Below, piece after piece: positions 23,557 through 32,499 of a stretch of DNA of 64,000 bases (its first letter is position 1; each line of letters starts with the position of its first letter). Location: contig DASZOU010000013.1 of the NCBI GenBank assembly GCA_035550655.1, positions 3,317 through 67,316 of the forward strand, in the 5' to 3' direction. This DNA comes from DASZTV01 sp035550655. Its GTDB lineage: Bacteria; Actinomycetota; Actinomycetes; JAFAQI01. The translations under genes and the position numbers were made by a program. Below the pieces are notes generated by a model. The model did not search any database and was not told the origin of the DNA. It saw only the letters and a program-made list of their open reading frames with translations.

Positions 23557-25028
23557 CCGAGCCGCTCGAGAATCAGCTCGCGGGCGCGCTTCGCGTCCGC
23601 TGAGCCGCCGGTCGCCTTCATCACCGCGCCGACCAGCGGACCGACAGCACCCTGGTTTCCCTCGCGGATCTTCGCCGCAATGTCCGGGGCAGCCTCGATC
23701 GCCTGCTCGACCGCGGCGACCAGCTCGTCCTCGCCTGCGACGCGCCAGCCGTGCGCGTCGATGACGGCGTCGACATCCCCTTCGCCGGCGATCACCGCGT
23801 CGGCGACCTGGCGCGCCAGCTTGTTCGTCAGTGAGCCGTCGTCCTCCAGCGCGCTGATCCGGGCGACGTTTCGGGGCGTGATCGCGAGGTCGGCGACGTC
23901 GACGCCGAGCTCGTTCGCCCGTCCGACGAGATAGCCCAGCCACCAGCCCTTCGCCTTGGCCGCGGCAGCGCCGGCATCGATCGTGGCCGCGACCAGGTCG
24001 ACGACGCCGGCATTGGTCATCTGGTCCATGTCGACGCTGGTGTAGCCATGCGTGTCGGCAAAGCGCGCCCGCCGCACGCTCGGCGGCTCCGGCAGCGCGG
24101 CCCGCAGCTCCTCGACGAACTCGCGCGACGGCGCCAACGGCACGAGGTCGGGCTCCGGGAAGTAGCGGTAGTCCTCGGCGTCGGACTTCACCCGGCCTGA
24201 GCTCGTGGTCCCGCTGTCCTCGTGGAAGTGGCGGGTCTCCTGCACGATCCGCTCTCCGGCGTCGAGCCTGGCGGCTTGCCGCTCGACCTCGAAGCGAACC
24301 GCTCGCTCCACCGACCGCAACGAGTTGACGTTCTTGGTCTCGGTGCGCGTGCCGAGCTGCTCGGCGCCCGGAAGCATCAGCGACACGTTCACGTCGGCGC
24401 GCAGCGACCCCTGCTCCATGCGGACGTCGGACACGCCGAGGTCTCGCAGCACATCGCGCAGCTCTGCCACATAGGCCTTGGCGACCGCGGCGGCGTTCTT
24501 GCCCGCCCCGCGAACCGGCCGCGTGACGATCTCCACGAGCGGAATGCCCGCCCGGTTGTAGTCCACGAGCGAGTGGGTCGCACCGTGGATCCTGCCGGTG
24601 TCACCGCCGACATGAAGCGTCTTGCCGGTGTCCTCCTCGAGGTGGACCCGCTCGATCTCGACGCGATAGCTCTGCCCGTCCACCTCGACGTCGAGATACC
24701 CGTCGGTGCACAGCGGCTCGTCGTACTGGCTGATCTGGTAGTCCTTCGGCATGTCCGGATAGAAGTAGTTCTTCCGGGCAAACCGGCACCACTCCGCGAT
24801 CGAGCAGTGCAGCGCGAGCCCGATCTTGATCGTGAACTCGATGGCGGCGCCATTCGTGACCGGCAACGACCCAGGCAGCCCCAGGCACACCGGACAGACT
24901 TGGCTGTTGGGCGCGCCGCCGAACTCGGTCGAGCAGCCACAGAACAGCTTGGTCGCCGTCCCGAGCTCGACATGGGTCTCCAGCCCGAGCACCGGCTCGT
25001 ACCGCTCCAACACGTCCTCGTAGCTCAC
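23553..25028 (-). CDS. gatB: Asp/Glu-tRNA amidotransferase subunit B
   Basis: The 491-residue subunit of GatCAB converts misacylated Glu-tRNA(Gln) or Asp-tRNA(Asn) to the amide form. Motifs are YEPVLGLETHVELGTATKLFC, the zinc-site Cys set (CGCS and CPVCLGLPG), KNYFYPDMPKDYQISQYD and EIVTRPV. The C-terminal YqeY-like tail includes MKATGGSADAKRARELILERLG. Unusually, it is separated from gatA by def on the opposite strand, so it must have its own promoter; GAGACT lies six bases before its GTG. Confidence 0.96.
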   Translation of the reverse strand: MSYEDVLERYEPVLGLETHVELGTATKLFCGCSTEFGGAPNSQVCPVCLGLPGSLPVTNGAAIEFTIKIGLALHCSIAEWCRFARKNYFYPDMPKDYQISQYDEPLCTDGYLDVEVDGQSYRVEIERVHLEEDTGKTLHVGGDTGRIHGATHSLVDYNRAGIPLVEIVTRPVRGAGKNAAAVAKAYVAELRDVLRDLGVSDVRMEQGSLRADVNVSLMLPGAEQLGTRTETKNVNSLRSVERAVRFEVERQAARLDAGERIVQETRHFHEDSGTTSSGRVKSDAEDYRYFPEPDLVPLAPSREFVEELRAALPEPPSVRRARFADTHGYTSVDMDQMTNAGVVDLVAATIDAGAAAAKAKGWWLGYLVGRANELGVDVADLAITPRNVARISALEDDGSLTNKLARQVADAVIAGEGDVDAVIDAHGWRVAGEDELVAAVEQAIEAAPDIAAKIREGNQGAVGPLVGAVMKATGGSADAKRARELILERLG

Positions 25029-25033
25029 GCTCC

Positions 25034-25039
25034 TAGTCT
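25034..25039 (+). promoter_or_regulatory. -10 element of def
   Basis: TAGTCT lies seven bases before GTG 25047. The complementary strand of the same bases overlaps the presumed gatB -10, so the two divergent promoters share DNA. Confidence 0.45.
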
Positions 25040-25046
25040 CTCCTAC

Positions 25047-25526
25047 GTGGTCGAGCGGGAAATCCGGCGCTGGGGCGATCCGGTTCTTCGCACGCCGTGC
25101 GATGAGGTCACTGACGTCGATCAGGCCGTCGCTGCGCTGTGCGCCGACCTCATCGACACCGTGACCGCACGCGAGGGCAGGGCCGGCCTCGCCGCCAACC
25201 AGATCGGCGTGAGCCTGCGCGCCTTCAGCTGGTTCATCGACGGCGAGGCAGGCGTCATCATCAACCCGCGGCTCGTCGCAACCGAGGGCGAGCAGGACGG
25301 GGACGAGGGGTGCCTGTCACTGCCTGGCCTCTGGTACCCGCTGCGCCGGGCGGCCTTTGCCGCGGTCGAAGGCTTGGACGCCACCGGTGCACCGCTCCGC
25401 GTCGAGGGCACGGGCCTGATGGCGAGGTGCCTGCAGCACGAGTGCGACCACCTCGACGGCAAGCTGTACGTCGACCGGCTCGACCGCGAGCTCCGCCGTC
25501 AAGCGCTCCAGGAGCTCAGCGGCTAG
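25047..25526 (+). CDS. def: Peptide deformylase
   Basis: The 159-residue metalloenzyme removes the formyl group from new proteins. All three motifs are present: GRAGLAANQIG, EGCLSLPG with the metal Cys, and QHECDHLDG with the metal His pair and catalytic Glu. The GTG at 25047 is fixed by the adjacent -10; the frame is open far upstream only as antisense of gatB. Its last 11 bases overlap the end of gatA on the other strand. Confidence 0.95.
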   Translation: MVEREIRRWGDPVLRTPCDEVTDVDQAVAALCADLIDTVTAREGRAGLAANQIGVSLRAFSWFIDGEAGVIINPRLVATEGEQDGDEGCLSLPGLWYPLRRAAFAAVEGLDATGAPLRVEGTGLMARCLQHECDHLDGKLYVDRLDRELRRQALQELSG

Positions 25527-27006
25527 TCCGCTGCCACACCTCGTCGAGCAGCGTGGGCGTCTCCAGCGCCGCCTCGAGCGCCGCACCCACCCGGTACAGC
25601 CGATCGTCGGCGAGGACGGGCGCCATCACCTGGAACCCGACCGGAAGGCCGTCGTCGGACCGCCCGCAGGGCACCGACATCGCGGGACCGCCGTACAGGT
25701 TCGACGGGATCGTGCAGAGATCCGCGAGATACATCGCGAGCGGGTCGTCGACCCGCTCGCCCAGCTTGAACGCCGTGGTGGGCGTGGTCGGCGACACCAG
25801 CACGTCGACCCGCTCGAACGCCGCCTCGAAGTCGCGCTTGATCAGCGTGCGCACCTTCTGCGCCTGGCCGTAGTAGGCGTCGTAGTAGCCCGCCGACAGC
25901 GCGTAGGTCCCGAGGATGATCCGCCGCTTCACCTCCGCGCCGAAGCCGGCCTCACGCGTCGCCGCCATGACCTCCTCGGCGGAGGCGTCGCCGTCATCCC
26001 CGACGCGCAACCCGTAACGCATCGCGTCGTAGCGCGCGAGGTTGCTCGACGCCTCACTCGGTGCGATCAGGTAGTAGGCCGCGAGCGCGTAGTCGAAGTG
26101 AGGGCACGAGAGCTCGACGACCTCCGCGCCGAGCTTGGACAGCGTCGCGACCGCTTCGTCGAACCGCGCGCTGACCCCGGCCTGGTAGCCATCGCCGGCG
26201 AACTCCTTGACGACTCCGATCCGCATGCCCGTCACGGTCGCGTCGCGCGCAGCAGCAACCACCGGCGGCACAGCGGCGTCGATCGACGTGGAGTCGCGTG
26301 GGTCGTGGCCGGCGATCACCTCGTGCAACAGAGCCGCGTCCAGCACGGTGCGCGCGCACGGACCCGCCTGGTCGAGGGAGGAGCTGAACGCGATCAGCCC
26401 GTACCGAGAGACACCACCGTAGGTCGGCTTGATCCCCACGGTTCCGGTGAGCGCGGCCGGCTGCCGGATCGAGCCGCCGGTGTCGGTCCCGATGCCCAGC
26501 GGCGCCAGGAAGCCGGCGACCGCGGCGGCCGACCCGCCCCCCGAGCCACCCGGCGTGGTGTCGAGGTCCCAGGGGTTGCGCGCTGGGCCGTAGCCGGAGT
26601 GCTCGGTCGAGCTGCCCATGGCGAACTCGTCCATGTTGGTCTTGCCGAGGACGACGATGCCGGCGTTGCGCATCCGCTCGACGATCGTCGCGTCGTACGG
26701 CGGGATCCAGCCTTCGAGGATGCGGGACCCGGCGGTGGTGGGCACCCCGCGCGTGACGATGACGTCCTTCAAGGCGAGCGGTACGCCGGCAAGCGGCCCG
26801 GTGACCTCGCCGGCGTCGACGCGCTTCGCCTGCTCGAGCGCGCCGGCCGCGTCGACGTGCAGGAACGCGTTGTAGTCGCCGTCGAGCGCCGCGACGCGGT
26901 CGAGGTGGGCCTGGGCGACCTCGACCGCGGACACGTCCCGGTCAGCGATCCGCTGCGCGACCTCGATGGCGGTGAGCCGGCAGAGGTCGGCCGCCTGCTC
27001 TGTCAT
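25516..27006 (-). CDS. gatA: Asp/Glu-tRNA amidotransferase subunit A
   Basis: The 496-residue amidase subunit liberates ammonia from glutamine for GatB. The Ser-cisSer-Lys triad is visible: K80 in PLALKDVIV, S155 in TPGGSGGGSAAAVA and S179 in GTDTGGSIRQPAA. ATG 27006 overlaps the gatC stop by four bases (ATGA), implying coupling. Confidence 0.96.
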   Translation of the reverse strand: MTEQAADLCRLTAIEVAQRIADRDVSAVEVAQAHLDRVAALDGDYNAFLHVDAAGALEQAKRVDAGEVTGPLAGVPLALKDVIVTRGVPTTAGSRILEGWIPPYDATIVERMRNAGIVVLGKTNMDEFAMGSSTEHSGYGPARNPWDLDTTPGGSGGGSAAAVAGFLAPLGIGTDTGGSIRQPAALTGTVGIKPTYGGVSRYGLIAFSSSLDQAGPCARTVLDAALLHEVIAGHDPRDSTSIDAAVPPVVAAARDATVTGMRIGVVKEFAGDGYQAGVSARFDEAVATLSKLGAEVVELSCPHFDYALAAYYLIAPSEASSNLARYDAMRYGLRVGDDGDASAEEVMAATREAGFGAEVKRRIILGTYALSAGYYDAYYGQAQKVRTLIKRDFEAAFERVDVLVSPTTPTTAFKLGERVDDPLAMYLADLCTIPSNLYGGPAMSVPCGRSDDGLPVGFQVMAPVLADDRLYRVGAALEAALETPTLLDEVWQRTSR

Positions 27007-27296
27007 TCCTCGTCCAAGATGCGCGGCACGCGGAATCGCTGGTCCTCGGCTATCGGCGCCGCGGCAAGGGCTTCCTCCGGCGCGAGTGACGGCACCGGCT
27101 CGTCGTCGCGGAGCACGTTCGTGAGGGGCAGCGGGTGGGAAGTCGGCGGGATGTCCGCGGCGGCGACCTCCTGCACCCGGCTCACCGCGCCGAGGATCAC
27201 GTCGAGCTGATCGACGAGGACATCCAGCTCCGCCTCGCTCATCGAGATGCGGGCAAGCGAGGCAAGGTGCGCCACGTCAGCGCGGCTGATGGCCAC
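27003..27296 (-). CDS. gatC: Asp/Glu-tRNA amidotransferase subunit C
   Basis: The 97-residue subunit wraps around GatA and stabilises the complex. It shows the family start ISRADVAHLASLARISMSEAE and the conserved LRDDEP motif in the linker. It begins nine bases after the ligA stop and overlaps gatA, so ligA-gatC-gatA form one transcript. Confidence 0.95.
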   Translation of the reverse strand: MAISRADVAHLASLARISMSEAELDVLVDQLDVILGAVSRVQEVAAADIPPTSHPLPLTNVLRDDEPVPSLAPEEALAAAPIAEDQRFRVPRILDEE

Positions 27297-27305
27297 CGGG
27301 CGATT

Positions 27306-29351
27306 CTAGGAGTTGAGCGCCTCGGGCCCGCCGGCCAGGAGCTTCTCGAAGCCCGCCTCGTCCAGGATCGGCACTTCGAGATCGACCGCCTTGTCGTACT
27401 TCGCCGACCCTGGGGCATCGCCGACCACGACGTACGACGTCTTCTTGCTCACGGAACCGGTCACCTTGCCGCCCCGCGACTGGATCGCCTCCGCCGCGCC
27501 GTCACGCGTGTAGCCCGCGAGCGTTCCGGTGACGACGATCGTGAGGCCGTCAAGCGGACCCGACCCGCGCTCGGGCGCGTTCTCGTCGACCATCGAGACG
27601 CCGCCGGCGCGAAGTCGTTCGATGATGTCGCGATGCCGGTCGTCGGCGAACCACGCCGCCGCGGCCGCTGCGATCGTCGGTCCGACTCCGTCGACGGCGG
27701 CGAGCTCTTCCGGTGTCGCCGCGGCGATGGCGTCGAGCGAGCGGAACTCGCGCGCCAGCTCCTGTGCCGCGGTCGGTCCGACGTGCCGGATGGACAGGCC
27801 GACGAGCAGCCGCCACAGCGGTCGGTGACGGGCGGCCTCGAGTCCGGCGAGGACCTGCGCGATCTTCTTGGGACCGAAGCCGCGCAGCCCTTCGAACGAC
27901 TCGGCGGTCAGGTGGAACACGTCGCCGATGTCGTTGATGCGACCGGCGTCCAGCAGCGCGACGGCGGTCTCGTAACCGAGCCCGTCGATGTCGAGCGCCC
28001 CGCGCCCGGCGATGTGGAACACCGCTTCCCGCCGTTGGGCGGGACAGGCGACCGAGTTCGGGCATCGCCAGTCCACCTCGCCCTCACCCCGCGTCAGCTC
28101 CGTGTCGCACTCCGGGCAGCGGGTCGGCATGACGAAGGCCTTCTCCTTGCCGGTGCGCAGATCGACCACCGGACCGACGACCTCCGGAATGACGTCGCCT
28201 GCGCGTCGTACGACGACGGTGTCGCCGATCAGCACCCCCTTGCGCTTGACCTCGTCCTCGTTGTGCAGCGTCGCGGTGCTGACGGTGACCCCGCCGACGT
28301 GCACCGGCTCCAGCGCCGCGAACGGCGTGACGCGGCCGGTGCGCCCGACGTTGACGAAGATGCCGTTCAGCTTCGTGGTGGCTTCCTCGGGTGGGTACTT
28401 CCACGCGACGGCCCAACGCGGCGCCTTGGACGTTGCGCCGAGCCTGCCCTGCAGCGCGAACGAGTCGACCTTGATCACGACGCCGTCGATGTCGTGCTCG
28501 ATGTCATGGCGGTGCTCGCCCCACTGCGCGACGTAGCGGCGCACCCCGTCAATCCCTTCCACCACCTCGTACCGGGCGCTGACCGGCAGGCCCAAGGACT
28601 CGAGCGCGCGATAGGCCTCGGACTGCGATGCGACCTCGAAGCCACGCCGCGCGCCCACGCCGTGAACCGTGAGTGAGAGCGGCCGCGTGGCGGTGACCCG
28701 GGGATCCTTCTGCCGCAACGAGCCGGCGGCGGCGTTGCGCGGGTTCGCGAACGGCGCCTTGCCGTTGGCGACCAGACCTTCGTTGACCTCGGCGAACGCC
28801 GCCGTCGGGAAGAAGACCTCGCCACGGACCTCGAGCAGCTCGGGAACCTGCCTGCCGCTGAGCCGAGACGGCACGTTGGCGATGGTGCGGACGTTGAGCG
28901 TCACATCCTCGCCGGTGACGCCGTCACCGCGGGTGGCGGCGCGCACCAGCCGGCCGGCCTCGTAGACGAGGTCCACGGCGAGCCCGTCGATCTTGAGCTC
29001 GCACAGCCAGCCCTGCACCGGGGTCTCGCGCGTGGCGCGCTGCACCCAGGCGTCGAACTCCTCGTCGGAGAACACGTTGTCGAGCGACATCAGCCGCTCG
29101 AGGTGACGGACCTCGGCGAAGTCGGTCGAGACCGACTCCATGACCTTCTGCGTCGGTGAGTCCGGGGTCCGCAGCGACGTGTACTGCTCCTCGATTTCTT
29201 CGAGCTCGCGCATCTTCGCGTCGTACTCGGCGTCAGCAACCGTCGGCTGGTTGAGGATGTAGTAGCGGTAGGCGAGGTCCTCGACCTCGGCGGCGAGCTC
29301 CCGGTGGCGATGGACCACCTCGAGCGGCGGCTCGGCGCGCTTCGCGGCCAA
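27306..29351 (-). CDS. ligA: NAD-dependent DNA ligase
   Basis: The 681-residue ligase seals nicks in replication and repair. It has the Ia domain and nucleotidyltransferase domain with adenylated Lys120 in CELKIDG, and an OB fold. The zinc finger is CPECDTELTRGEGEVDWRCP (last Cys in VACPAQ). HhH repeats and a C-terminal BRCT domain (LDGLTIVVTGTLAGYTRDGA) follow. The start is TTG 29351, immediately after the TGA of the upstream gene, with AAGGGG about ten bases before it; coupled translation is likely. Confidence 0.96.
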   Translation of the reverse strand: MAAKRAEPPLEVVHRHRELAAEVEDLAYRYYILNQPTVADAEYDAKMRELEEIEEQYTSLRTPDSPTQKVMESVSTDFAEVRHLERLMSLDNVFSDEEFDAWVQRATRETPVQGWLCELKIDGLAVDLVYEAGRLVRAATRGDGVTGEDVTLNVRTIANVPSRLSGRQVPELLEVRGEVFFPTAAFAEVNEGLVANGKAPFANPRNAAAGSLRQKDPRVTATRPLSLTVHGVGARRGFEVASQSEAYRALESLGLPVSARYEVVEGIDGVRRYVAQWGEHRHDIEHDIDGVVIKVDSFALQGRLGATSKAPRWAVAWKYPPEEATTKLNGIFVNVGRTGRVTPFAALEPVHVGGVTVSTATLHNEDEVKRKGVLIGDTVVVRRAGDVIPEVVGPVVDLRTGKEKAFVMPTRCPECDTELTRGEGEVDWRCPNSVACPAQRREAVFHIAGRGALDIDGLGYETAVALLDAGRINDIGDVFHLTAESFEGLRGFGPKKIAQVLAGLEAARHRPLWRLLVGLSIRHVGPTAAQELAREFRSLDAIAAATPEELAAVDGVGPTIAAAAAAWFADDRHRDIIERLRAGGVSMVDENAPERGSGPLDGLTIVVTGTLAGYTRDGAAEAIQSRGGKVTGSVSKKTSYVVVGDAPGSAKYDKAVDLEVPILDEAGFEKLLAGGPEALNS

Positions 29352-30359
29352 TCAGCTCACCCCTTCCGGCGCCTCGGACAGGGCCCGCGCGACCTGGCCC
29401 AGGACTCGGTACGCCGTAGTGGCCCAACCAGGAGATGCTCCCGCAAGCCCGCAGGCCGGCGTGACCGCGACCGACGCGGGCAGCGCGTCCGGGTCGAAGC
29501 CGAGCTCGCGCCAGAGCCGGCGCACCGGCTCGGCCACGTCGCGGGGCGCGGGCGGGACTCCTGGACCGATCGCCGGCACCACGCCCAGCCAGACGACGCC
29601 GCCACCGTCGATGAGCTCGCCGATCTCGTCGTGATCGATGTCCCCGAGAGTGAGATCGACGCCGACGGCCGCCGCTCCGGCGGAACGGAACAGCCGCACC
29701 GGCGGTCGGGCGGCGCAACAATGCACGGCGACAGGTACATCGACGGCGGCCACGACCGAGGCGAGCGCGGCCACGACGTCGCTGTCCTCGGGCACCCGCA
29801 GCGTGCCGAGACCGCTCTGGGTCCGGACTCGGCCGGCGCGCACGGCGGGCAGGCCAGGCTCGTCGAGCTGCAGCACCAGGCTGGCATCCGGTAGCCGGCG
29901 CCTGACCTCACCGATGTGCTCGGTTGCCGTCTCCGCGAGCGACGCGACCAGGTCCCGCACCGCCCCCGGGTCACCGAGCGCGGCACCGCCCCGCGGCAGC
30001 TCCAGTGCGGCGGCAAGCGTCCACGGTCCGGTCAGCTGGACCTTGAGGCCGCCGTCGTAGCCCGGCCCGGCCACCGGCAGGAGCGCATCGAGGTCGCCGT
30101 CGAGCAGCTCGCGCGCCGCCCGCTGGTCCAGACCCGGCCGGTCGACCAGGCGCCAGCCCGAGGGCGTGCGATCGACCGCGAGGCCGGCGAGCAGCGAGGC
30201 GGTCCGCCCGACCATGTCGGCGCCGGGGCCGCGGCCGGGAAGCTCGGGGAGGTGGGGCAGGTCAGGCAGCTGATCGAAGACCGCAGCGGTAGCCCGGTCG
30301 ATGTCCTCACCCGGGAGCGAGCCCACCCCGGTGGCGATCCCGGCCAAGACTGCTCCCAT
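29352..30359 (-). CDS. MetE-like (cobalamin-independent methionine synthase family) protein
   Basis: The 335-residue protein matches the short actinobacterial family annotated as vitamin-B12-independent methionine synthase family, related to the MetE C-terminal/UroD barrel. It starts GIATGVGSLPGEDIDRA and has VQLTGPWTLAAALEL, LQLDEPGLPAVRAG, VAVHCCA and VTPACGLAGASPGWA, the last holding a likely metal Cys. It is half the length of true MetE and lacks its N-terminal half, so methionine synthase activity is unproven. ATG 30359 has TAGGCT eight bases upstream. It is joined head-to-tail to ligA. Confidence 0.82.
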   Translation of the reverse strand: MGAVLAGIATGVGSLPGEDIDRATAAVFDQLPDLPHLPELPGRGPGADMVGRTASLLAGLAVDRTPSGWRLVDRPGLDQRAARELLDGDLDALLPVAGPGYDGGLKVQLTGPWTLAAALELPRGGAALGDPGAVRDLVASLAETATEHIGEVRRRLPDASLVLQLDEPGLPAVRAGRVRTQSGLGTLRVPEDSDVVAALASVVAAVDVPVAVHCCAARPPVRLFRSAGAAAVGVDLTLGDIDHDEIGELIDGGGVVWLGVVPAIGPGVPPAPRDVAEPVRRLWRELGFDPDALPASVAVTPACGLAGASPGWATTAYRVLGQVARALSEAPEGVS

Positions 30360-30400
30360 GTCCGTTGAGCCTAGGAAACCTCGCGGACAGTTGTGACTGG

Positions 30401-30406
30401 CACAAT
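30401..30406 (+). promoter_or_regulatory. -10-like element of the phosphoesterase gene
   Basis: CACAAT lies seven bases before GTG 30414. It favours that start over GTG 30393, which would overlap the promoter. Confidence 0.35.
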
Positions 30407-30413
30407 CGCGGCC

Positions 30414-31595
30414 GTGCGCCGCCTCATCGCCTTGCTCGCGTCCCTCTTCGCCCTCACGGCCGCCGGCGCCGGTCTCAGCGCCGGAGCGTCCGGCACCGCG
30501 CGAGCCGCCGGCGAGACTGCGCTGCACGGACTCGGGATCCGCCACGTCTTCGTGATCGTGCTGGAGAACGAGTCGTCCGAGTCGACGTACCTGCACAACC
30601 CGCACCCCTACCTCGGGAAGGTCCTGCAACGGCGGGGCACGCTGCTCACGAACTACTACGCGACCGGTCACGTCTCGCTCGACAACTACATCTCGATGAT
30701 CTCCGGCCAGGCACCGAACCCGCTGACGTCCTCGGACTGTCAGCTCTACGTCAACTTCAACGGCACCACCGCCGCGGCACCGCTGAACGGATCGGGACAG
30801 GCGGTCGGGGTGGGCTGCGTCTTCCCGGCGAACGTGAAGACCTTGGCCGACCAGCTGTCCGCCAAACACGTCAGCTGGCGCGGCTACATGGACAACATGG
30901 GCAACAAGCCCGCGCGAGAACAGGTGCGGTGCGGGATCCCTCACACCGACGCCACCGGGCGTGACGACACCCAGACCGCAACGGCGAAGGACCAGTACGC
31001 CGCGCGGCACAACCCGTTCGTCTACTTCCACTCGCTGATCGACTCAGGACTGTGCAAGAAGCATGTGGTGCCGTTGACCGCTCTGAAGCAGAACCTCCGA
31101 CACGTCGCGACGACGCCACACTTCTCGTTCATCACGCCGGACCTGTGCAACGACGGACACGACACGAACTGCGCCGGTCCGGACGCGAAGGGCAAGCGCA
31201 CCGGCGGGCTGGCGTCAGTGGACGACTTCCTGTCGGTGTGGGTGCCGCGCATCGAGCACTCACCGGCGTGGAAGAAGGGTGGCCTCATCATCATCACCTC
31301 GGACGAGTCGGAGACCTCCGACTCGTCGAGCTGCTGCGGCGAGAAGGCCGGGCCGAGCGACCCGCTGCCCGGCATCTCCGGGCCGGGTGGCGGCAAGGTC
31401 GGAACGCTCGTGATCGGGCACTGCGTCGCTCACGGCCGGCGCGATGCCACGCCGTACAACCACTACTCGCTGCTACGCAGCCTCGAGGACATCTTCGGGA
31501 TCAGGACCGGCGGGACCGACGGTCATGGCCACCTCGGCTACGCGGCAGCCGCCGGGTTACGTCCCTTCGGGCACGACCTCTTCTCCCGCTGCTAG
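30414..31595 (+). CDS. Secreted SapM-like phosphoesterase
   Basis: The 393-residue exported protein has a signal peptide (RRLIALLASLFALTAAGAGL). Its phosphoesterase-family core resembles acid phosphatase SapM. Blocks are HVFVIVLENESSESTY, TGHVSLDNYISMISGQAPN, FSFITPDLCNDGHDTNC and IIITSDESETSD, in which the Asp/Glu/His are the expected metal ligands and nucleophile region. Family members hydrolyse phospholipid headgroups or phosphoinositides. An upstream GTG at 30393 would add seven residues. It interrupts, on the opposite strand, an otherwise minus-strand gene run. Confidence 0.85.
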   Translation: MRRLIALLASLFALTAAGAGLSAGASGTARAAGETALHGLGIRHVFVIVLENESSESTYLHNPHPYLGKVLQRRGTLLTNYYATGHVSLDNYISMISGQAPNPLTSSDCQLYVNFNGTTAAAPLNGSGQAVGVGCVFPANVKTLADQLSAKHVSWRGYMDNMGNKPAREQVRCGIPHTDATGRDDTQTATAKDQYAARHNPFVYFHSLIDSGLCKKHVVPLTALKQNLRHVATTPHFSFITPDLCNDGHDTNCAGPDAKGKRTGGLASVDDFLSVWVPRIEHSPAWKKGGLIIITSDESETSDSSSCCGEKAGPSDPLPGISGPGGGKVGTLVIGHCVAHGRRDATPYNHYSLLRSLEDIFGIRTGGTDGHGHLGYAAAAGLRPFGHDLFSRC

Positions 31596-31638
31596 CTCGA
31601 TCGCGAGTGCCATTGCGCCGGGCCCGGCTGGTCGCTTG

Positions 31639-31920
31639 CTAGTTGCGGGGGGCACGGCGGGTGGCGGCGCGCTTTGCAGGCGCCTTCTTGGCGGAGGTAC
31701 GAGCGGGCTGTGACGTGACGTCGTCCGCCTCGTCGCCCGCTGACCCGTCCGCCGGCGCGCGGTAGGCGCTGGTGCTCGCCCGCGAGCGACCGCGCTCGAG
31801 CCAGGCCACATCCGCCCGCAACGTCTCGAGCAGCTCATCGCGGTCGGCAGTCGCCGCACGCACGGCGATGCTGTAGCGCGCGATGACGTCGAGATCGGTC
31901 AGCTGGACGGAGTCGGCCAT
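31639..31920 (-). CDS. Hypothetical protein with basic Ala/Lys tail
   Basis: The 93-residue protein is not recognised. Its N-terminal half is a predicted helical segment (LDVIARYSIAVRAATADRDE). The C terminus is a histone-H1-like tail (SAKKAPAKRAATRRAPRN), suggesting nucleic-acid or acidic-partner binding. ATG 31920 has TAGCAT six bases upstream. It lies just after the DUF1697 gene on the same strand. Confidence 0.6.
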   Translation of the reverse strand: MADSVQLTDLDVIARYSIAVRAATADRDELLETLRADVAWLERGRSRASTSAYRAPADGSAGDEADDVTSQPARTSAKKAPAKRAATRRAPRN

Positions 31921-31926
31921 GGGCAG

Positions 31927-31932
31927 ATGCTA
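31927..31932 (-). promoter_or_regulatory. -10 element of the basic-tail hypothetical gene
   Basis: TAGCAT on the minus strand lies six bases before ATG 31920. It supports the reality and start of this small gene. Confidence 0.4.
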
Positions 31933-31947
31933 TCGAGCAGGGCCGCG

Positions 31948-32499
31948 TCAGCCTGAGGCTGCGTCGAGCAGGTCGAGCACCGCGAGCACGGTCCGCCAGT
32001 TGCGCGCGGTGCCTCTGACACCGAGGCGCTTCTCCCAGGGGACGGTGGAGAGCTTGGAGCGCCCGACGCCGTTCGGGTGCCAGAGATAGAGGTGGCTGCC
32101 GTCCACGACGTAGCGCTCGGGCGCGAACTCGTCGGGATCGAGTGCCGCGACCTTCGCTTTGGCGGGAACGCCGGTGAGGAAGCTCACGAGCAGCTTCGAT
32201 GACTCCACGACGTGCTCCGGCATCGGGTTGCGCGACACCACGTGTCGAAGCTCGGCACTGGTACGGGTGGTCACCGCGACGTCCAGACCGCGGCCTGTCT
32301 TGATCAGTGCGGCGACCCGGTTCGAGACCTCGGCCGCGTCGCCCGTGTCCGCACTCACCACCAGGTTGCCGCTCTGCAGATAGGTCGAGACATCGGTGAA
32401 GCCGGCCTCCTGCGCGGCTTCGCGCAGCCACGCCGTCGGCACTTTGTTGTGGCTGCCGAGGTTGACCGCGTGCAGCCACGCGACGTACCTCGTGGTCAC
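31948..32499 (-). CDS. DUF1697 protein
   Basis: The 183-residue protein matches DUF1697: YVAWLHAVNLGSHNKVPTAW at the start, VSTYLQSGNLVVSA, then LVSFLTGVPAK and ERYVVDGSHLYLWHPNGVGRSKL (shown here as LYLWHPNGVGRSKL), ending GTARNWRTVLAVLDLL. The biochemical role of the family is unknown. GTG 32499 overlaps the mnmA stop by four bases (GTGA), so it is translated with mnmA. The frame is open further upstream but only as a shadow of mnmA. Confidence 0.85.
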   Translation of the reverse strand: MTTRYVAWLHAVNLGSHNKVPTAWLREAAQEAGFTDVSTYLQSGNLVVSADTGDAAEVSNRVAALIKTGRGLDVAVTTRTSAELRHVVSRNPMPEHVVESSKLLVSFLTGVPAKAKVAALDPDEFAPERYVVDGSHLYLWHPNGVGRSKLSTVPWEKRLGVRGTARNWRTVLAVLDLLDAASG

